Shown here piece after piece: positions 34,590 through 47,172 of a stretch of 64,000 bases of DNA. Position numbers and translations under genes: made by a program. The notes beneath the pieces were generated by a model. That model did no database searches. It was not told the DNA's origin and saw only the letters and a list, made by a program, of their open reading frames with translations. The stretch is taken from the NCBI RefSeq assembly GCF_021130785.1, contig NC_060209.1:19863501-19927500 (forward strand), given 5' to 3'. The first letter of the stretch is position 1. Each line of letters begins with the position of its first letter. The DNA is from Homalodisca vitripennis. Taxonomy: Eukaryota > Arthropoda > Insecta > Hemiptera > Cicadellidae.

Positions 34590-36000
34590 AACCGTAATAT
34601 TTTTAAATTATCTGAACAAAAGCAGTAGTATGCTGGCACTCAACCTGCCAGACAATAACTACAAACCTCCTCCAAGCAATTCTCGTTTATCTATTACGTT
34701 TTTTAATTTTTCTGTTGTTACGAACAAACTTTTTGTCAATAACATAGATATTCACGTATATATAGTCCGTGTATTGAGTTTATTGAATTTTTAATAAATT
34801 TCGACACTTATAACAAATTTAATTACCAGGCAATTGCGTATTTTATATATATTATATGAAGGAAACAGGATGTTTTCGGACAGTTGCCATCGTCCAGTGA
34901 TAACAATGAATGCAAATATCCGGATCATTCTTGTTTCCTTCACAATCCTGCCAGCGTCAAAGACAAACTTCAAACAAAGAATGTACTATATGCTGCCAGT
35001 TATGTGTGTTGTCGCTACGTTTATCCTTAGTGAATATTTGTTTTATTGAAATTACATATATTTGATGTGTCTAAAGAAATATGAGATTCATTAACCACCT
35101 CACTATAAACTGGGAAACTTTACACTCTCTAGTACATTTAGGCATACCATTATTATATCGTTATAGCATCGAGATATTGAGCAAGAATTCAAGAACGACA
35201 ATATTGCCTGAAAGCCAACTTTGCGATATTCCCCTTGGACGTAGCGTTGTTTGAATTTTATAACCACCTCTGGGGAAATACGTTCTGGATTGTTTAGCTC
35301 TTCCCGCGACGACTCAGTCAGACTAATCGATTTGAACTTATATTTATTCGTCTACACGTCGTGTATTCTATATTTCAAAATTTGATAAATACGAGTATAT
35401 CCTCATTGTATGGAACCATACACGGCGATTTTAGTTGGTGCAGACTTTCCTGTTGGAAAAATGAATATCTAACACTGTTGCCTCGTGCTACTCCTTATTT
35501 TGTTGTAGTCATCATCTCCAACGAATTCCAATTTTAATAACATATTTTTGTATCTTATAGGCACTGACAATGAGCCTTAGTAAGAAAGAAAAGATTTATT
35601 TATTTACATACATTTCGGCGTCAAAATATGGGAAATATGCCTCTTATAGCAACATATCCTCACACGTTTTCGATCCCCTGAATAAGTCTTTAGCTTTCTC
35701 TACCAATAATTTGTTGCCCTCTTTTAAGATAAAATTAAGGTCATTGTAACATTGGCAGATAATAGGTGGACATTAGGATACTTACTTCATATTGTTACTT
35801 AACATTCCGAAATCAGAGTTATATACTAAGAACCAATGTTTCATATCTGCGGTATTCCCAGAAAGTCTGCTCATGTTTGCAAAATGTGCAAGGCCTTTAA
35901 AAGATTTTGGATCTAAAGGAGGAGTCCGTGAATCTGCTTTATTTTTGCTAACTACGGATTTATTTATTATTATTATTATTTGCATTCCTAGCAACGTATA
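34590..36000 (+). repeat. Segmental duplication, block A copy 1
   Basis: This block is collinear with 42560-43690. Shared landmarks include TAGTATGCTGG, TCTGGGGAAATACGTTCTGG, ATCCTCATTGTAT, CATTTCGGCGTCAA and AAGATAAAATTAAGGTCATT. The distance between partners shrinks from about 7960 to about 7800 along the block, so many small indels have accumulated. The duplication is old. An F1 foldback (34858-34941) is inside both copies and so was present before the duplication. No gene lies in it. Confidence 0.85.
34858..34941. repeat. F1 foldback repeat, copy in block A
   Basis: GAAGGAAACAGGATG and CGGACAGTTGCCATCGTCCA are followed 40 bases later by the partial complement CCGGATCATTCTTGTTTCCT. The sequence belongs to the same family as 6803-7061 and 59634-59733. 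Its duplicated partner lies at about 42680-42760. Confidence 0.6.
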
Positions 36001-36029
36001 AATGTCTGAAGGGAAAAGTAGGAGAGTGA

Positions 36030-37675
36030 AAAGAAATCTTACGTAACACATATTCCAATACATTATAATTGTGTTGAGTGTACCACGTTTTCATGTGGGA
36101 GTGGTTAACCTAGGTGAGTTCATCTTAATCTGACATGGTACGGACCATCCGACCCGCTATGGTGAATATATAGGTAGCCATGTTGAAAGGCTTAGTCTCG
36201 TAGAGCCCTTATATGTATTTTTCTTAAATATAGGGCATATGTTGATAAAAGCACTGAAGAAATATTTTTATGGTATTACTTAGATAGTGCACGACCTAGA
36301 TAGAACATTATGTAATAGCTGGTTTCAACATTACACTGACAAAGCTAGCCTTCATGGCTTATCCAAATACTTTACTGTCTTCGTAGCTTGTCGTCCATTT
36401 GTCAGAGCTACTCCATTTACTACCACATGAGTACATAAACACTGTAAAATAACTGTAATTAGTAATATCATTTTGCATGTTAACATAAAGCAAAATATAA
36501 TCATGTCAAAGGGCAGGAAATTGTGTTTTGACATTATAACTGCTAACAGAAACCACTATTACAGTTCTACGAGGCCATATGAATCTCAGAACAGCAACAA
36601 ATCATAGAAATGTGGTCACTGTAAGGTCAGGTAATCTGATTATTATCTAGGATATTATGTCCTTGTACCTTACAGGATACTAGAGGCTGATTTTTTCAAA
36701 TTACTCTGTGCAATTTATAAAGTAAACGTTATTGTGGAGCTTAGTTTTGTTATGTGTTTTACTGCAATTAACCTCAAAACTTAAAAGATTTTTGCTTTTT
36801 AGAAGCCGTATGTTAATTAAAATATTAGTAGTTTTTCACTGCCGTTATCTTGGGCGTTCGGCGTCTTGCGAATGAATTTTCTTTGACTTTTTATATCCAC
36901 TGAATAATTAATTAAATACTTAAGTATTATGCACTAAACATAATAGGGTGTTGTTTTATAGTGAAAGTCTTAAGCAGGTTACTCTGCACAATTAGGTTGT
37001 TCAATGCATCACTATGTTTTACCGTTTTTAATCAATGGAACTTCAATGTATCTTAGCATATCATTTAAAGTAAAAGATAATTATATTTTTATGATTAGGT
37101 CACTTGTTATAGAAATTTTCATTGTGATTATAATCAACACAAAATCCAAACAAGATTTTCACCACAATGTAACAAATAGTTTTAGTGATTAGTTTACCAA
37201 TCAGGTTGTAAGTAAGTTTATTTCCACCTATGCGATTCTCTCTGATCAAACATTTTAAATTATATAACATTTATATTTTGTAGACAGGCTTAAGAAGACG
37301 ATTTTTATTAATTAATATGTTAGCTATTAACAAAATATCTATCTGATCTATAATGGATATGCTCATTTCTTCATATTTTTTAACAGTATGAGTCACGATG
37401 ATATAGTAATATTATCTAGTTGAACTTTAGTAATTAAGTAAATGTTTAACTTATTATAAAGAATTTCCTGTTCAACCAAGGTATAACCAATGCCATCTTA
37501 TGAACATTTACACATCACGGTTAGTGATTCTTTACAGACATTTTGGACCATATATTCTATATACTCGTATATATTGGCCATTACAGTAGGTATAACTTAA
37601 TAACTCACTAGATACAACAACAACAAAAATATATATACTGTTATATTTATCTAAGCATTTATCATACTTTAATCC
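36030..37675. other. Between duplicated blocks, nothing recognised
   Basis: A+T-rich sequence with no counterpart I could see in the second duplicated copy, where the tRNA-like tandem and a LINE sit instead. No supported gene. Confidence 0.5.
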
Positions 37676-37676
37676 C

Positions 37677-38285
37677 AACAAATGCTGGTAAAACATGAGA
37701 ATGTCCGAGACGTGTTGGGAATTCAAAATCTCATACAAACCTCCATACCGCGGTCTTAACGATCCATCACTCTCACAATATGAGACTGTAACAGTCCCAG
37801 ATGTCAGATTGTTTACCCTAGCGTTATGTATAAAACGGTAATGTAAGTACTATTACGATGCCTATAGAATCAGTTTTACTGCCTTTTATTTCAATGTGTG
37901 TAATAAAAGTAATAAGTAATAAATTTTACTTATCTGTAAAAATATAATCGAATTCATTCTGAAGCAAACACTTTTTTTACCTCTAAAGTATCTTTAATAT
38001 TAAAAATAATCATTATTATTTGATTAATTTATATATTATTAATTATTTGATTTCTAAATATTTTTTTTATTTCAGAGTAAAATAGTTAGCGACACTGCAT
38101 AATAGCGTAATACATTGTTTCTAAAAAAAATTGTGTTTTGAGTTTAAATATGTTAAATAAATCAAAAACCTAATGTAATGGTACATGACTTTAAAAGTTA
38201 TTATTCGAAAAACACAAAATGCAAATCATTTCAGGTAACGTATACTCGTTTGCATGGTATGCAAAAAGTCACCCCAGACACACTG
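37677..38285 (+). repeat. Segmental duplication, block B copy 1
   Basis: This block is collinear with 45365-45905. Shared landmarks are AATCTCATACAAACCTCCAT, ACGATCCATCACTCTCACAA, TATGAGACTGTAACAGTCCC and GATGCCTATAGAATCAGTTT. The distance is about 7690 falling to 7625. Block B continues the order of block A, so both belong to one duplicated segment. Confidence 0.85.
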
Positions 38286-38289
38286 GCTA

Positions 38290-39640
38290 TTGCCCACAGA
38301 AAGAGGAATAATATTCTTTGGATGTGTGCCAGGGCAATAACTAGGCCTACATTTAAATGTACTCAATTGAATTTGTTTTTGTAACAGATTTAGAGTTTCA
38401 GTGTTGTGCACATGCAAATTTCTCCATCTGTAATATCTAAGTGCAATAAAATGACTTTATTGCAGTGGAAATAATTCTGTTCTAAGCTATAATAATTTGT
38501 ATACTAAACTAGCAGCTTCGCACGCTTTTCTTAAGCTTTACCCGTGTATGAGCACTTCTGGTTCAAGTGAATTATATTTCTAAGGCCATGTAGTGCTTAC
38601 CTATTTGCAACGAGCAAGAAAAACTTTCAAAATTGCATGTTTATAGCCATTGAACATGGATATGTACTTTATTATAAAGTGGTCTAACACTCAAGCATTA
38701 AATTCAAGCAGAAATATTTTTTAGACACATATACATTATATACTATTTAAAATATACATCGACTTAACGCCTTCAAATAGTTTATGGCCATTTATTATAC
38801 TTAACTGTCTCGTAATCGTAGTTTATAATGTGCAGGCGTTTTGATAACGTTTATATTTTGCAGCGCCGCCTGGTGGTGATTTAAATCAATAAGCATGGCA
38901 CATAAATCATCTACGTGGAAATAAATATACTTAAAAATAGATTATTGCCAACTAATTAAATGTAAAAATTAGCAAAATAACCTTGAAATTCTCAGGGAAA
39001 TATAACTAGTTAAACGCGACTATATCAGAGAGTACATTTTTTGTAAAATGAAAGAACCACATCACTGATGTTTGATTGCTAAAACACATCGAGCTGTTTA
39101 CGTAAGGCGTAAAATCTGCTGTTAACTCTTTCAAACGAGTAAAGTAATTTCCGTTCAGTCCGGATTACTCTTTGTTGTAGTGTGTTTTATGGCTACAGGA
39201 TATTGACTTTCACATATATTCCTTTGCAATCACGTTCAGTTACAAAACTACAAGATTTTCTCACAGTGTTATATATAGCTTTTCAAAGTTATACTACATT
39301 TATTATCGTGTTGTTATTAATTTTTCTATATGTTTCCATATGTGTTAATCGTCATATATGACTTGAAATATCTTTCTGTGATTAGAGTTCATTCAGGAGT
39401 GACTTCGCTCATGATTTTGTATTTGAGTTAAACTTCTTTTTAACTGGAAACGATTTTACAGTCACAAAATTTGATTTTCTGAACTCAGAACTTAATCTTT
39501 CAGTTTTAAATTAGAACCATGTAAAGAATGAAAATAATCAATGAACAAGTTCTTGTGAATAAAGTTAAATATGTGCAATACGAAAAAAACTGCGTGATAC
39601 CATTATTCAGATTATTTTTTATTATACAAACTAAGACAGG
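38290..39640. other. A+T-rich stretch, possible old repeat at 38500
   Basis: CTAGCAGCTTCGCACGC at about 38507 resembles the start of a common class of insect interspersed repeats, but the copy is short and undefined. Nothing else is supported. Confidence 0.4.
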
Positions 39641-40840
39641 CAGGCTAACTCTACTTCTACAATGAACTGGAGGGGAATGGTATCATGAAAAAGATTGTAG
39701 GAAGAAATATTTTAATGTCCTCTAAGAAATTCACCTCCTGGCCTTTGTATATTGAGACCACCACTTGGTCAAATGTGAGGAAATTAAGGTTACATCGCTT
39801 TTTACGATTTGTATCTTGAAAATAAAAAAAAAAACATTACATCCAAAGGTAAATAAAGTTAAACCATACCTTAGTTATTCTAACCAACTTTACACCTCAA
39901 TCATTACAATGAAACAAAAACAGTACGGGGATCTTGAGCAACAACGTCTTAAAATCCAACGCTCCAATAAAAACGAGGTCGTTTTACACCATACTACATG
40001 GATATTTGTATATCTTCCAGGCAGACAGAAAGAAATCTGCCAGCGTACTGAATGAAAAACTTCCATGTCGCTTAGTCAAATCCCATGGATAGTCATGCAC
40101 CATCATCAAATTCGATTTTCTTTTTAGGTATGAGGCTTCATTTAAAGTTTTAAAGTCTGCAGATCTGGTTATTTTCGATATATCAAGTGAATAGACAGAC
40201 AGACTGAAATTAAAGGTAAGTTTTTCCAATCCTTCGGGTGGTAACCTATATAATCTTTTACGATCATTAAAATATTCTATTTTGAAACTATGAAAATGGT
40301 GGTGGTTTCTCAAATACGTCACGGATTTTAAAGTTTGTAGATATTCATGCCGTACTTACTTGATATTTTCATTAGGAAGGGCGTTGGCACATGACTTAAG
40401 TTTCAGTTTACAAAATACCTCTCCAGGAAAAAGCTGGGGAATTATAAGTTCCTAATGTGCTGTTTTGTAAAGAAACACTCTCCTCATTATCACTAAAAGT
40501 TCAAGAAGAAGCCTTCTAACAATATTTAGACAACAATTTTCTTAAAATCTATGAATGACGCCTTTGCCATGCCTGTCATTAGAAATAATCAGCAAAACAA
40601 TCTTTACGTTCCAGAAAAACATTTGTTCAAATAGTATTAAAGACAGTATGGCTGAAATTCAACACTGGAGCTAAAACTGACTGAAAAATAATGGTACTAT
40701 TAGTTTTAGGCAGAATTTATGAATTATCTGACACAATCTGTGAACAGCAATTATATTTGCTGCATATTTTGATCAAGGTGAGTATATAATGAAGAATCAC
40801 TAAATATTTTCTATCTTATTATTATTATATTTGGGATTAA
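39640..40840. other. Mixed sequence with probable dispersed repeat
   Basis: The part from about 39900 to 40340 has mixed composition and a minus-sense CAGTCTGTCTGTCTATTC tract, related to the blocks at 3665 and 13980. Frames on both strands (39765-40055 plus, 39984-40322 minus) overlap. None shows a known domain. Confidence 0.35.
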
Positions 40841-40852
40841 ATTATGTTTTAT

Positions 40853-41365
40853 ATTGTAGAGAAAGTGATGCGTAATTGAGGGATTGTATAAGGAACAAGG
40901 TTAGTATTACGTAATCGAGGGATTGTATAAAGAACAAGGTTAGTATTACGTAATTGAGGGATTGTATAAAGAACAAGGTTAGTATTACGTAATTGAGGGA
41001 ATTTATAAAGAACAAGGTTTGTATTACGTAATATTGAGGATTGTATAAAAACAAGGTTAGTCTTACGTAATTTAGGGATTGTATAAAGAACAAGGTTAGT
41101 ATTACGTAATTGAGGGATTGTATAAAGAACAAGGTTATATTACGTAATTGAGGATTGTATAAAAAACAAGGTTAGTATTACGTAATTTAGGGATTGTATA
41201 AAGAAAAAGGTTAGTATTACGTAATTGAGGGATTTTATAGAGAACAAGGTTAGTATCACGTAATTGAGGATTGTATAAAAAACAAGGTTAGTATTACGTA
41301 ATTTAGGGATTGTATAAAGAGCAAGGTTAGTATTACGTAATTGAGGGATTGTATAAAGAACTACG
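40853..41365 (-). repeat. 39-bp minisatellite (about 13 copies)
   Basis: The unit GATTGTATAAAGAACAAGGT, then TAGTATTACGTAATTGAGG, repeats with a period of 39 and a few one- or two-base deletions. On the minus strand the period equals 13 codons, giving frames of repeated FFIQSLNYVILTL. This is a consequence of the period, and the one-base indels break it. The array lies between the two copies of the duplicated segment. Confidence 0.93.
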
Positions 41366-41369
41366 TAAA

Positions 41370-42490
41370 AACGTGCTATTTTAAATGTTAACAAAAAGCG
41401 TTCAAACAGATATCTCCGAAATGCGTTCTATATTCAGTGAAATGAAACTAGAGACTAAAGAGCTAAGATGGTTGCTTAGCTCTATTATGTAAAGTTTATA
41501 ATTAGAGCCCTGAAGGCAAGAGGGGCTGGGAGACAACGTTACATTGATTTGCAAACAGTTTGTCAACTTTCTGCTCCTTTTATCCTATATAATTTGTGAC
41601 TTGAATAGATAGTCAGTAATTAATTTAAACTTTGCTACACCTCTTCGGAAGGTTTTTTGTGTAACATTTTTTTGAAACCTTGATTTGTGTATAGGTTACA
41701 AAATAATAAGCTTTATTAGGTAACTGTATTGTTCTATTTGAAGGAAATGATTAAAGATATGACTAGTTGAATAATTTTAAAAATTATTTAAAGTCTCAAA
41801 TTTCGTTTGGATTTATTTTATTAATTTAATGTTTAACTTTTATTGAATCAGCAATGGCTGGAGTCAAAAAATTAAATTTTATTAATTTTAATGTTATATT
41901 GATATTTACAAGAAAGAACAACATTTGTGATCGAATAAATACCATACATTGTATTAGGAAAATGCTTTGTGCAGAACATCATAACGAAGAATTAATTAAA
42001 CTTTAAACTTATTAACTGAATTATTTATTTTGTGACAGGAGTTTTTTTTTTTTTTTTTTTTACTTTTATTCACGCTGTGCATGTGAGAAATTTCAATAAG
42101 AATAATTGAGAAGACCAAAATTGATCGAGCCCAGAAAAAAAATTGGTCAATATTGAGTTTATTATGAATACTAAGAAGTAATTTGAAGTTTGTCGTTCTA
42201 AGACACAAACTATTTATTCATTTTAAATAATAAATTCATCTTGTTTGACGTATATTATGCTTTTGAATATTTCCTGGTTGTTGATATTATTTTAAATCAG
42301 TGGTTACAAAATTTCATGTAGTATATTATCGTCCTGTGCTAAAACTACACACCATGTACATATAATATTTAGTATACATCAAAAGGCACAAAGCTACCAC
42401 AAAATAATCATTTATAAAAACTAAGGAATTACTTAATTAAGATTATTTAAACTGAAATTTCCAATTCTCAACTCAAAACGTAATCAAAAT
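41370..42490. other. A+T-rich stretch with a minus-sense poly(A) insertion
   Basis: No gene is supported. The only notable object is the poly(T) run described separately. Confidence 0.5.
42041..42072 (-). other. Minus-sense poly(A) with polyadenylation signal
   Basis: On the minus strand GTGAATAAAAGTA is followed directly by about 20 A residues. AATAAA immediately before a genomic poly(A) is the mark of a retroposed polyadenylated transcript, which would extend towards higher coordinates. The parent transcript is not recognisable and no target-site duplication was found. Confidence 0.4.
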
Positions 42491-42499
42491 TAGCCATCT

Positions 42500-43690
42500 T
42501 TAACTGACATTCAGACGTAACAGGTTCACAAAATGAAATTTCGAACGCGTTTCGATAGTGGCTTTCATATAAACCGTAACATTTGTAAATGATCGGAACG
42601 ATAAGAGGAGTATGCTGGTACTCAACCAGCCAGGCAATAACTCCTAGGCATCTGTGTAAACGTTTTTTATATATTATATATGAAGCAAACAGGATATTTC
42701 CGACCATTTTTCATCGTCACAATGATACAATACAATCAATGCATATCCTTCACAACCTTTCCATCGTCAAAAACAAACTTCAAACAGGGAATGTATTATA
42801 TGTTGCCAGCTTTGTGTGACTGGCGCTATTTTTATCCTTACTGAATAGTATTTTATTGAAATTACTTATATTTTATGTTTCTAATAAAATATATAATTCA
42901 GTAACTACTATACTTACTATAAAATGTTCAAAATGAACACTTTCTAGTACATGTAACAGTTTTAGCCATACCGCTATTATATCTGTATAGCATCGATTAA
43001 GCGAGAGTTTAAGAAAGACAATATTCTCTGAAAGCCAACTTTGTGATGTTCCCTATGGACGTAGCGTTGTTTGAATTTTATGACCACCTCTGGGGAAATA
43101 CGTTCTGGATTGTTTAGCCCCGTGAAGATTCAGTCAGACTAATCGAATTGAACTTATATTTATCCATCTACACGTCAATTCTATATTTCAACATTTGTTA
43201 AATATATCCTCATTGTATAGAACCATACACGGTGATTTTAGTTATTACGGATTGTACTGTTGGAAAATTAATATCTAAGACTGTTACCTTGTTACCTCGT
43301 TCTACTCCTTATTTTAGTGTAGTCATGACAAAATTACCTTTTAATGTCACCATCTCCAACGTATTTCAGTTTTTATTACATTTTTTTTATTTTCCAGGCA
43401 GTGACAGTAAGTCTTGATGTATTTATTTACATACATTTCGGCGTCAACAGATGGGATATATTTCTCTTATAGCTACATATTCTCAGACTTGTTCAATCTC
43501 TTGGGTAGGTCTTTCTCTTTTTTTGTGTGAATAACTGTTCCCCTGTTTTAAGATAAAATTAAGGTCATTGCAATATTGGCAGACAAATAGGTGGATATTA
43601 AGTATGTTACTTAACATCCAGAAATTAAAGTTTAATACTAAGAACCAGTGATTCACTGAAGGAATCCTTCCTGAAAGAGTAGAGTTTAGA
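42500..43690 (+). repeat. Segmental duplication, block A copy 2
   Basis: Partner of 34590-36000. Its left edge contains ACATTCAGACGTAACAGGTT and CACAAAATGAA, which recur at 45893-45930 immediately after block B copy 2. The same short sequence thus lies at both ends of this copy, suggesting a tandem unit of about 3.4 kb or a repeat that mediated the duplication. Confidence 0.85.
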
Positions 43691-43890
43691 TTCTGCTGGA
43701 CGTACCTGTCCATATTAACCTTTAATACTCCAGGTTAATACCCGCATATTCAAAAATCATTTATTTCTTAAAGTGGTAATTGCTTTATTAAAATTGAAAC
43801 TAATATAACATATTCTTTCCGATTTTGTAGAAAGAAAGGTATGTTTCTTATGTGACCGTCATTTTTATTGTGATCGTGTATTTAATTTGC

Positions 43891-44018
43891 ACTGTTTATT
43901 GAAATTAATTAGGCTATAGCCACTTATAGAAATTTAATGAATGCATTTGACAGGTATTTGGTTTTCCGATAATATGTTAGTTTGGTTATTTAAACACATA
44001 TGTGAAAGAAACGACCAA
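43891..44018 (+). repeat. 261-bp tandem unit, first (interrupted) copy
   Basis: TTTATTGAAATTAATTAGGC, then CACTTATAGAAATTTAATGA and TTTGGTTATTTAAACACATA, match the flanks of the tRNA-like domains at 44960-45120 and 45235-45365. The copy is cut after GAAACGA by the LINE that begins near 44019. Confidence 0.75.
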
Positions 44019-44868
44019 ATATTCTCATCACACCAATCGGCAAGCACGTATATCAAATTTAACCTAACTAATATTAAAGTAATATCGCCATGTAAATGTT
44101 TAGTTGTGGATAATTCAATATCATGGAAAGAACATACAGTCTTTATAGAAAAGAAGTTACATTCAGCCTGTTTCGCATTGAGAACTATCTCTCATGTGGC
44201 TAGTTTAGAGAGTGTGAAATCAGTTTACTATGGTTATGTTTACTCGCATCTGAGGTGTGGGGTGGTATTTTGGGGAATTTCGGTATTATCAAAAGAAATT
44301 GTTGAAACTTAGAAATATATCATTAGAATCATGGTCAAACTTAAAAAGAGACAACCCTGCAAATCACTTTTTAAAACCCATAACATTCTCACTTTAACAT
44401 TCTCTATATATTCTAGAAACCCTATTAATATTTAAAACTAATAACAACTCTTTTCAAAAAAATCAAGTATTGCACCATCATAATATCAGAAATCAACCCT
44501 TACAATACCCCATACACCGATTAAAACTATTCGAGCAGGGTCCTTATTAATCACCTCTTAAAATCTATAATAAATTACCTCCAAATCTAAAGAAGGAGAA
44601 TTCCATAAATGCATTTAAAACTTCCCTAAAATGCTACCTCATTAACCGGGCATACTATTCAGTTGATGAATACTTAAATGAATAAGTTGTTTACTAGTTC
44701 GCATTATTGAATTTTTAGACCAAGTTTACTAAGCTTTTCAGATATGTAACTGTTTCTTGATTAGTTTAGTTTATTTTTAACATTTACAATTCATATGTTA
44801 CTTTAGCTATGCTGAAAATTATAAACCTATGTGAAGCTTATAATAAATAAATAATAAATACAAAATAA
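44019..44868 (+). mobile_element. Jockey/CR1-like LINE, 3' fragment
   Basis: Translated frames give the region after the reverse transcriptase. WKEHTVFIEKKLHSACFALR, YSHLRCGVVFWG (the classic Y-x-x-L-x-Y-G-x-x-x-W-G motif, slightly changed) and then, after frameshifts near 44310 and 44440, HRLKLFEQGPY, KIYNKLPPNLKK and FKTSLKCYLINRAYYS end at TAA near 44685. A short 3' UTR follows, with an (AATAAA)n-like tail to about 44868. The fragment is 5'-truncated and frameshifted. It interrupts the first 261-bp tandem unit, so it inserted after that unit arose. No target-site duplication is clear. Confidence 0.75.
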
Positions 44869-45000
44869 TTGAATAGTAAAAAGTAAGGGCTCTGTGGTGA
44901 AATGGTAGCACATTCACCCGGCAAGTGAGAGATCCGGGTTCGAGTCCCGGCGGAGCAAGTGCTTTTTTGATTCAATGTTTATTGAAATTAAATTAGGCTG
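44869..45000 (+). mobile_element. tRNA-like foldback element, copy 2
   Basis: AAAATAATTGAATAGTAAAA on the left and TTTTTTGATTCAATGTTTAT on the right are complementary arms around a 70-nt tRNA-like domain. The ends agree with copy 1 at 26933-27064. Confidence 0.6.
44888..44957 (+). tRNA. tRNA-like domain (GGC loop), copy 2
   Basis: The cloverleaf is as in copy 1, with acceptor GGCTCTG/CGGAGCA, anticodon stem TTCAC/GTGAG (all five positions pair, one as G-T) and anticodon loop CCGGCAA. T arm and B box GGTTCGAGTCC are intact. Base 33 is again C, and the first acceptor pair is G against A. The shared oddities in all copies point to a repeat family and argue against an expressed tRNA, although polymerase III transcription is possible. 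Confidence 0.55.
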
Positions 45001-45119
45001 TTGCCACTTATAGAAATTTAATGAATGGAAACAAAGTCATTTGACAGCTATTTGGTTTTCCAATCATATATTAGTTTGGTTATTTAAACACATACCGTAT
45101 GTGAAATGAAACGAGAAAA

Positions 45120-45260
45120 TATAAAATAATTGAATCGTATAAAGTAAGGGCTTTGTGGTAAAACGGTGGCACATTCACCCAGCAAGTGAGAGATCCGGGT
45201 TCGAGTCCCGGCGGAGCAAGTACTTTTTGTGATTCAATGTTTATTGAAATTAATATTAGG
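45120..45260 (+). mobile_element. tRNA-like foldback element, copy 3 (in 261-bp tandem)
   Basis: Same arms and domain as copy 2. The tRNA-like starts at 44888 and 45149 define a tandem period of 261 bases that also includes CACTTATAGAAATTTAATGA and TTTGGTTATTTAAAC. Confidence 0.65.
45149..45218 (+). tRNA. tRNA-like domain (AGC loop), copy 3
   Basis: The anticodon loop is CCAGCAA, giving AGC (again an alanine anticodon) in place of GGC. The D arm has changed (GTAA/GCAC) and pairs poorly, while T arm and B box are intact. The change of the wobble base alone, between two alanine anticodons, is notable but may be chance (G to A at one site). Confidence 0.5.
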
Positions 45261-45364
45261 CTGTTGCCACTTATAGAAATTTAATGAATGGAAACAAGTC
45301 ATTTTGACAGGTATTTGGTTTTCCAATCATATGTTAGTTTGGTTATTTAAACGCACATGTGAAT

Positions 45365-45905
45365 ACGCTTATGCTGTTAAAACATAAGAATCTCCGAAAC
45401 GCGTTGGGAGTCTAAAATCTCATACAAACCTCCATACTGTGGTCTCAACGATCCATCACTCTCACAATATGAGACTGTAACAGTCCCAGATGTCAGACTG
45501 TTATCTTTAATATCCTTGCGTTGTGTATAAAACGGTAATGTAAGTACTAACGATGCCTATAGAATCAGTTTTCCTGCCTTTTATTATTACAATGTTTGTT
45601 ATTACTTATCTGTGAAAATGTAATCGAGTTCATTCTAAAGCAAAACAGTTACCACAACTATTTTATTTTGTTTTCTCTAAAGTATTTGTAATATTAAAAC
45701 TAATCAAGAACTATTTATTTTTTAAATAAATTTTCTTAATTAACAGTAAAATAGTGAGCGAATAGTTTTAACAAAAACTAGGGGTTATGAGTTTAAACGT
45801 TTTCATAAATTTGAAACTTTATGTAATGAGTTGTACATAACTTAAATATTAAGGTAACTTATACTCGTGGCATGGTAACCGTCACTTTCCCCATAAAGGA
45901 CATTC
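45365..45905 (+). repeat. Segmental duplication, block B copy 2
   Basis: Partner of 37677-38285, in the same order relative to block A. Between blocks A and B this copy holds the 261-bp tandem and the LINE in place of the 1.65 kb of unrelated sequence in copy 1. Confidence 0.85.
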
Positions 45906-45909
45906 AGAT

Positions 45910-47111
45910 ATAACAGGTTCACAAAATGAATATCGACCGCATTTGCGACGAGAAAACAACTTAGACCTGTAAGCATAGCCATACTCAAAGCATGAAGATA
46001 TTGTCTTTTCTTCCTGAAGAACTCAATCGATATTTGATTGATATGATCAACTAAAACTTAAATAATGCTTATGGGCCGAAATTTGGCTGGGTTATTTAAA
46101 TAATTAAAAAGACAATAATAATAATAATTAGTACTATAAATTGTGAGGAAATGCTTTGCAGATTTCTTTTAAAAACGTGCGTTATGTACTACCAGAGCAC
46201 GAGATCTCGTAATCTTGAAACGAGAAGGTTTTGCGTTTTCTTTCTTTCTATATCGAAGGATCCATTTCTCTCTGATGGAACTGTTTTTCCCTGTTTTAAT
46301 AAATCTCTTAATATAACTTTCATAGTAGACTGTACAAAATTGTACAAATTATTATTCAGTTTTTTTTAATTCATTACAAAATATGGTCTACTTAAAAGAA
46401 AAATAAATAGATGTTTCAAAGATTTTACTAGTCTATAAATCTATGCATGTATTACATAATTTTTCTCAAGATTTTTAACTGAATGGAACTCTAATAAATG
46501 TAAAGAGAAAATTTATGCCTTTTCAAATCCAGTCTTTCTAAACCCATTTTCTTTCGGAGTAATAGAATTGCTTTATTGCATGGTAGGTCTTTTTATGTAT
46601 TTCTTTGTCCCTTGCTTGGTGTAAAGACCTGAATAACTTACTTGGATTAAAAAGAACTTCACATATAAAATAGAAAGTTTAGCCTTAGAAATTTTAATTG
46701 AAATCTAGTGATTATCTGAACAATTAAATCTGCTGTGTATAAAATATCGTTAACTTCAATTGCTTACCTCCCCGTATATTTTTTTGTAAAGCTTGATAAC
46801 TTTTCTTTTTAGAGAATGTGGAACAAACATTGTGTATAAAAATCCATTAATGCCTAAACCATCAAGCATAGATATTTTGGAAATGTTAATGATATTTAGG
46901 GATAGGATGAAGAAATTCTGGACTCCGTCCTATGGTAAAGAGGTATCGTCAAATAAAATTTGATCAATATTATGTTACCACATGTTATTTTTTGTGAAAT
47001 TCCAAGATAACTCCACTTAAATATTTTTCAGTAATTCTGAAGATAACGGTTTTAACTGTAGAGTTTCACCCTATAATTTCAGATCTGCCTGAACAAAGAT
47101 ATTAACTTTAC

Positions 47112-47172
<61 letters not shown>

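Noticed and set aside
40842..41394. Minus-strand frames with FFIQSLNYVILTL repeats
   Set aside because: The 39-bp minisatellite period equals 13 codons, which keeps the frame open by arithmetic; single-base deletions break it.
44888..45218. Two functional alanine tRNA genes
   Set aside because: C at position 33, mismatched acceptor end, absent G3-T70 pair and membership of a repeated foldback unit make working tRNAs unlikely.
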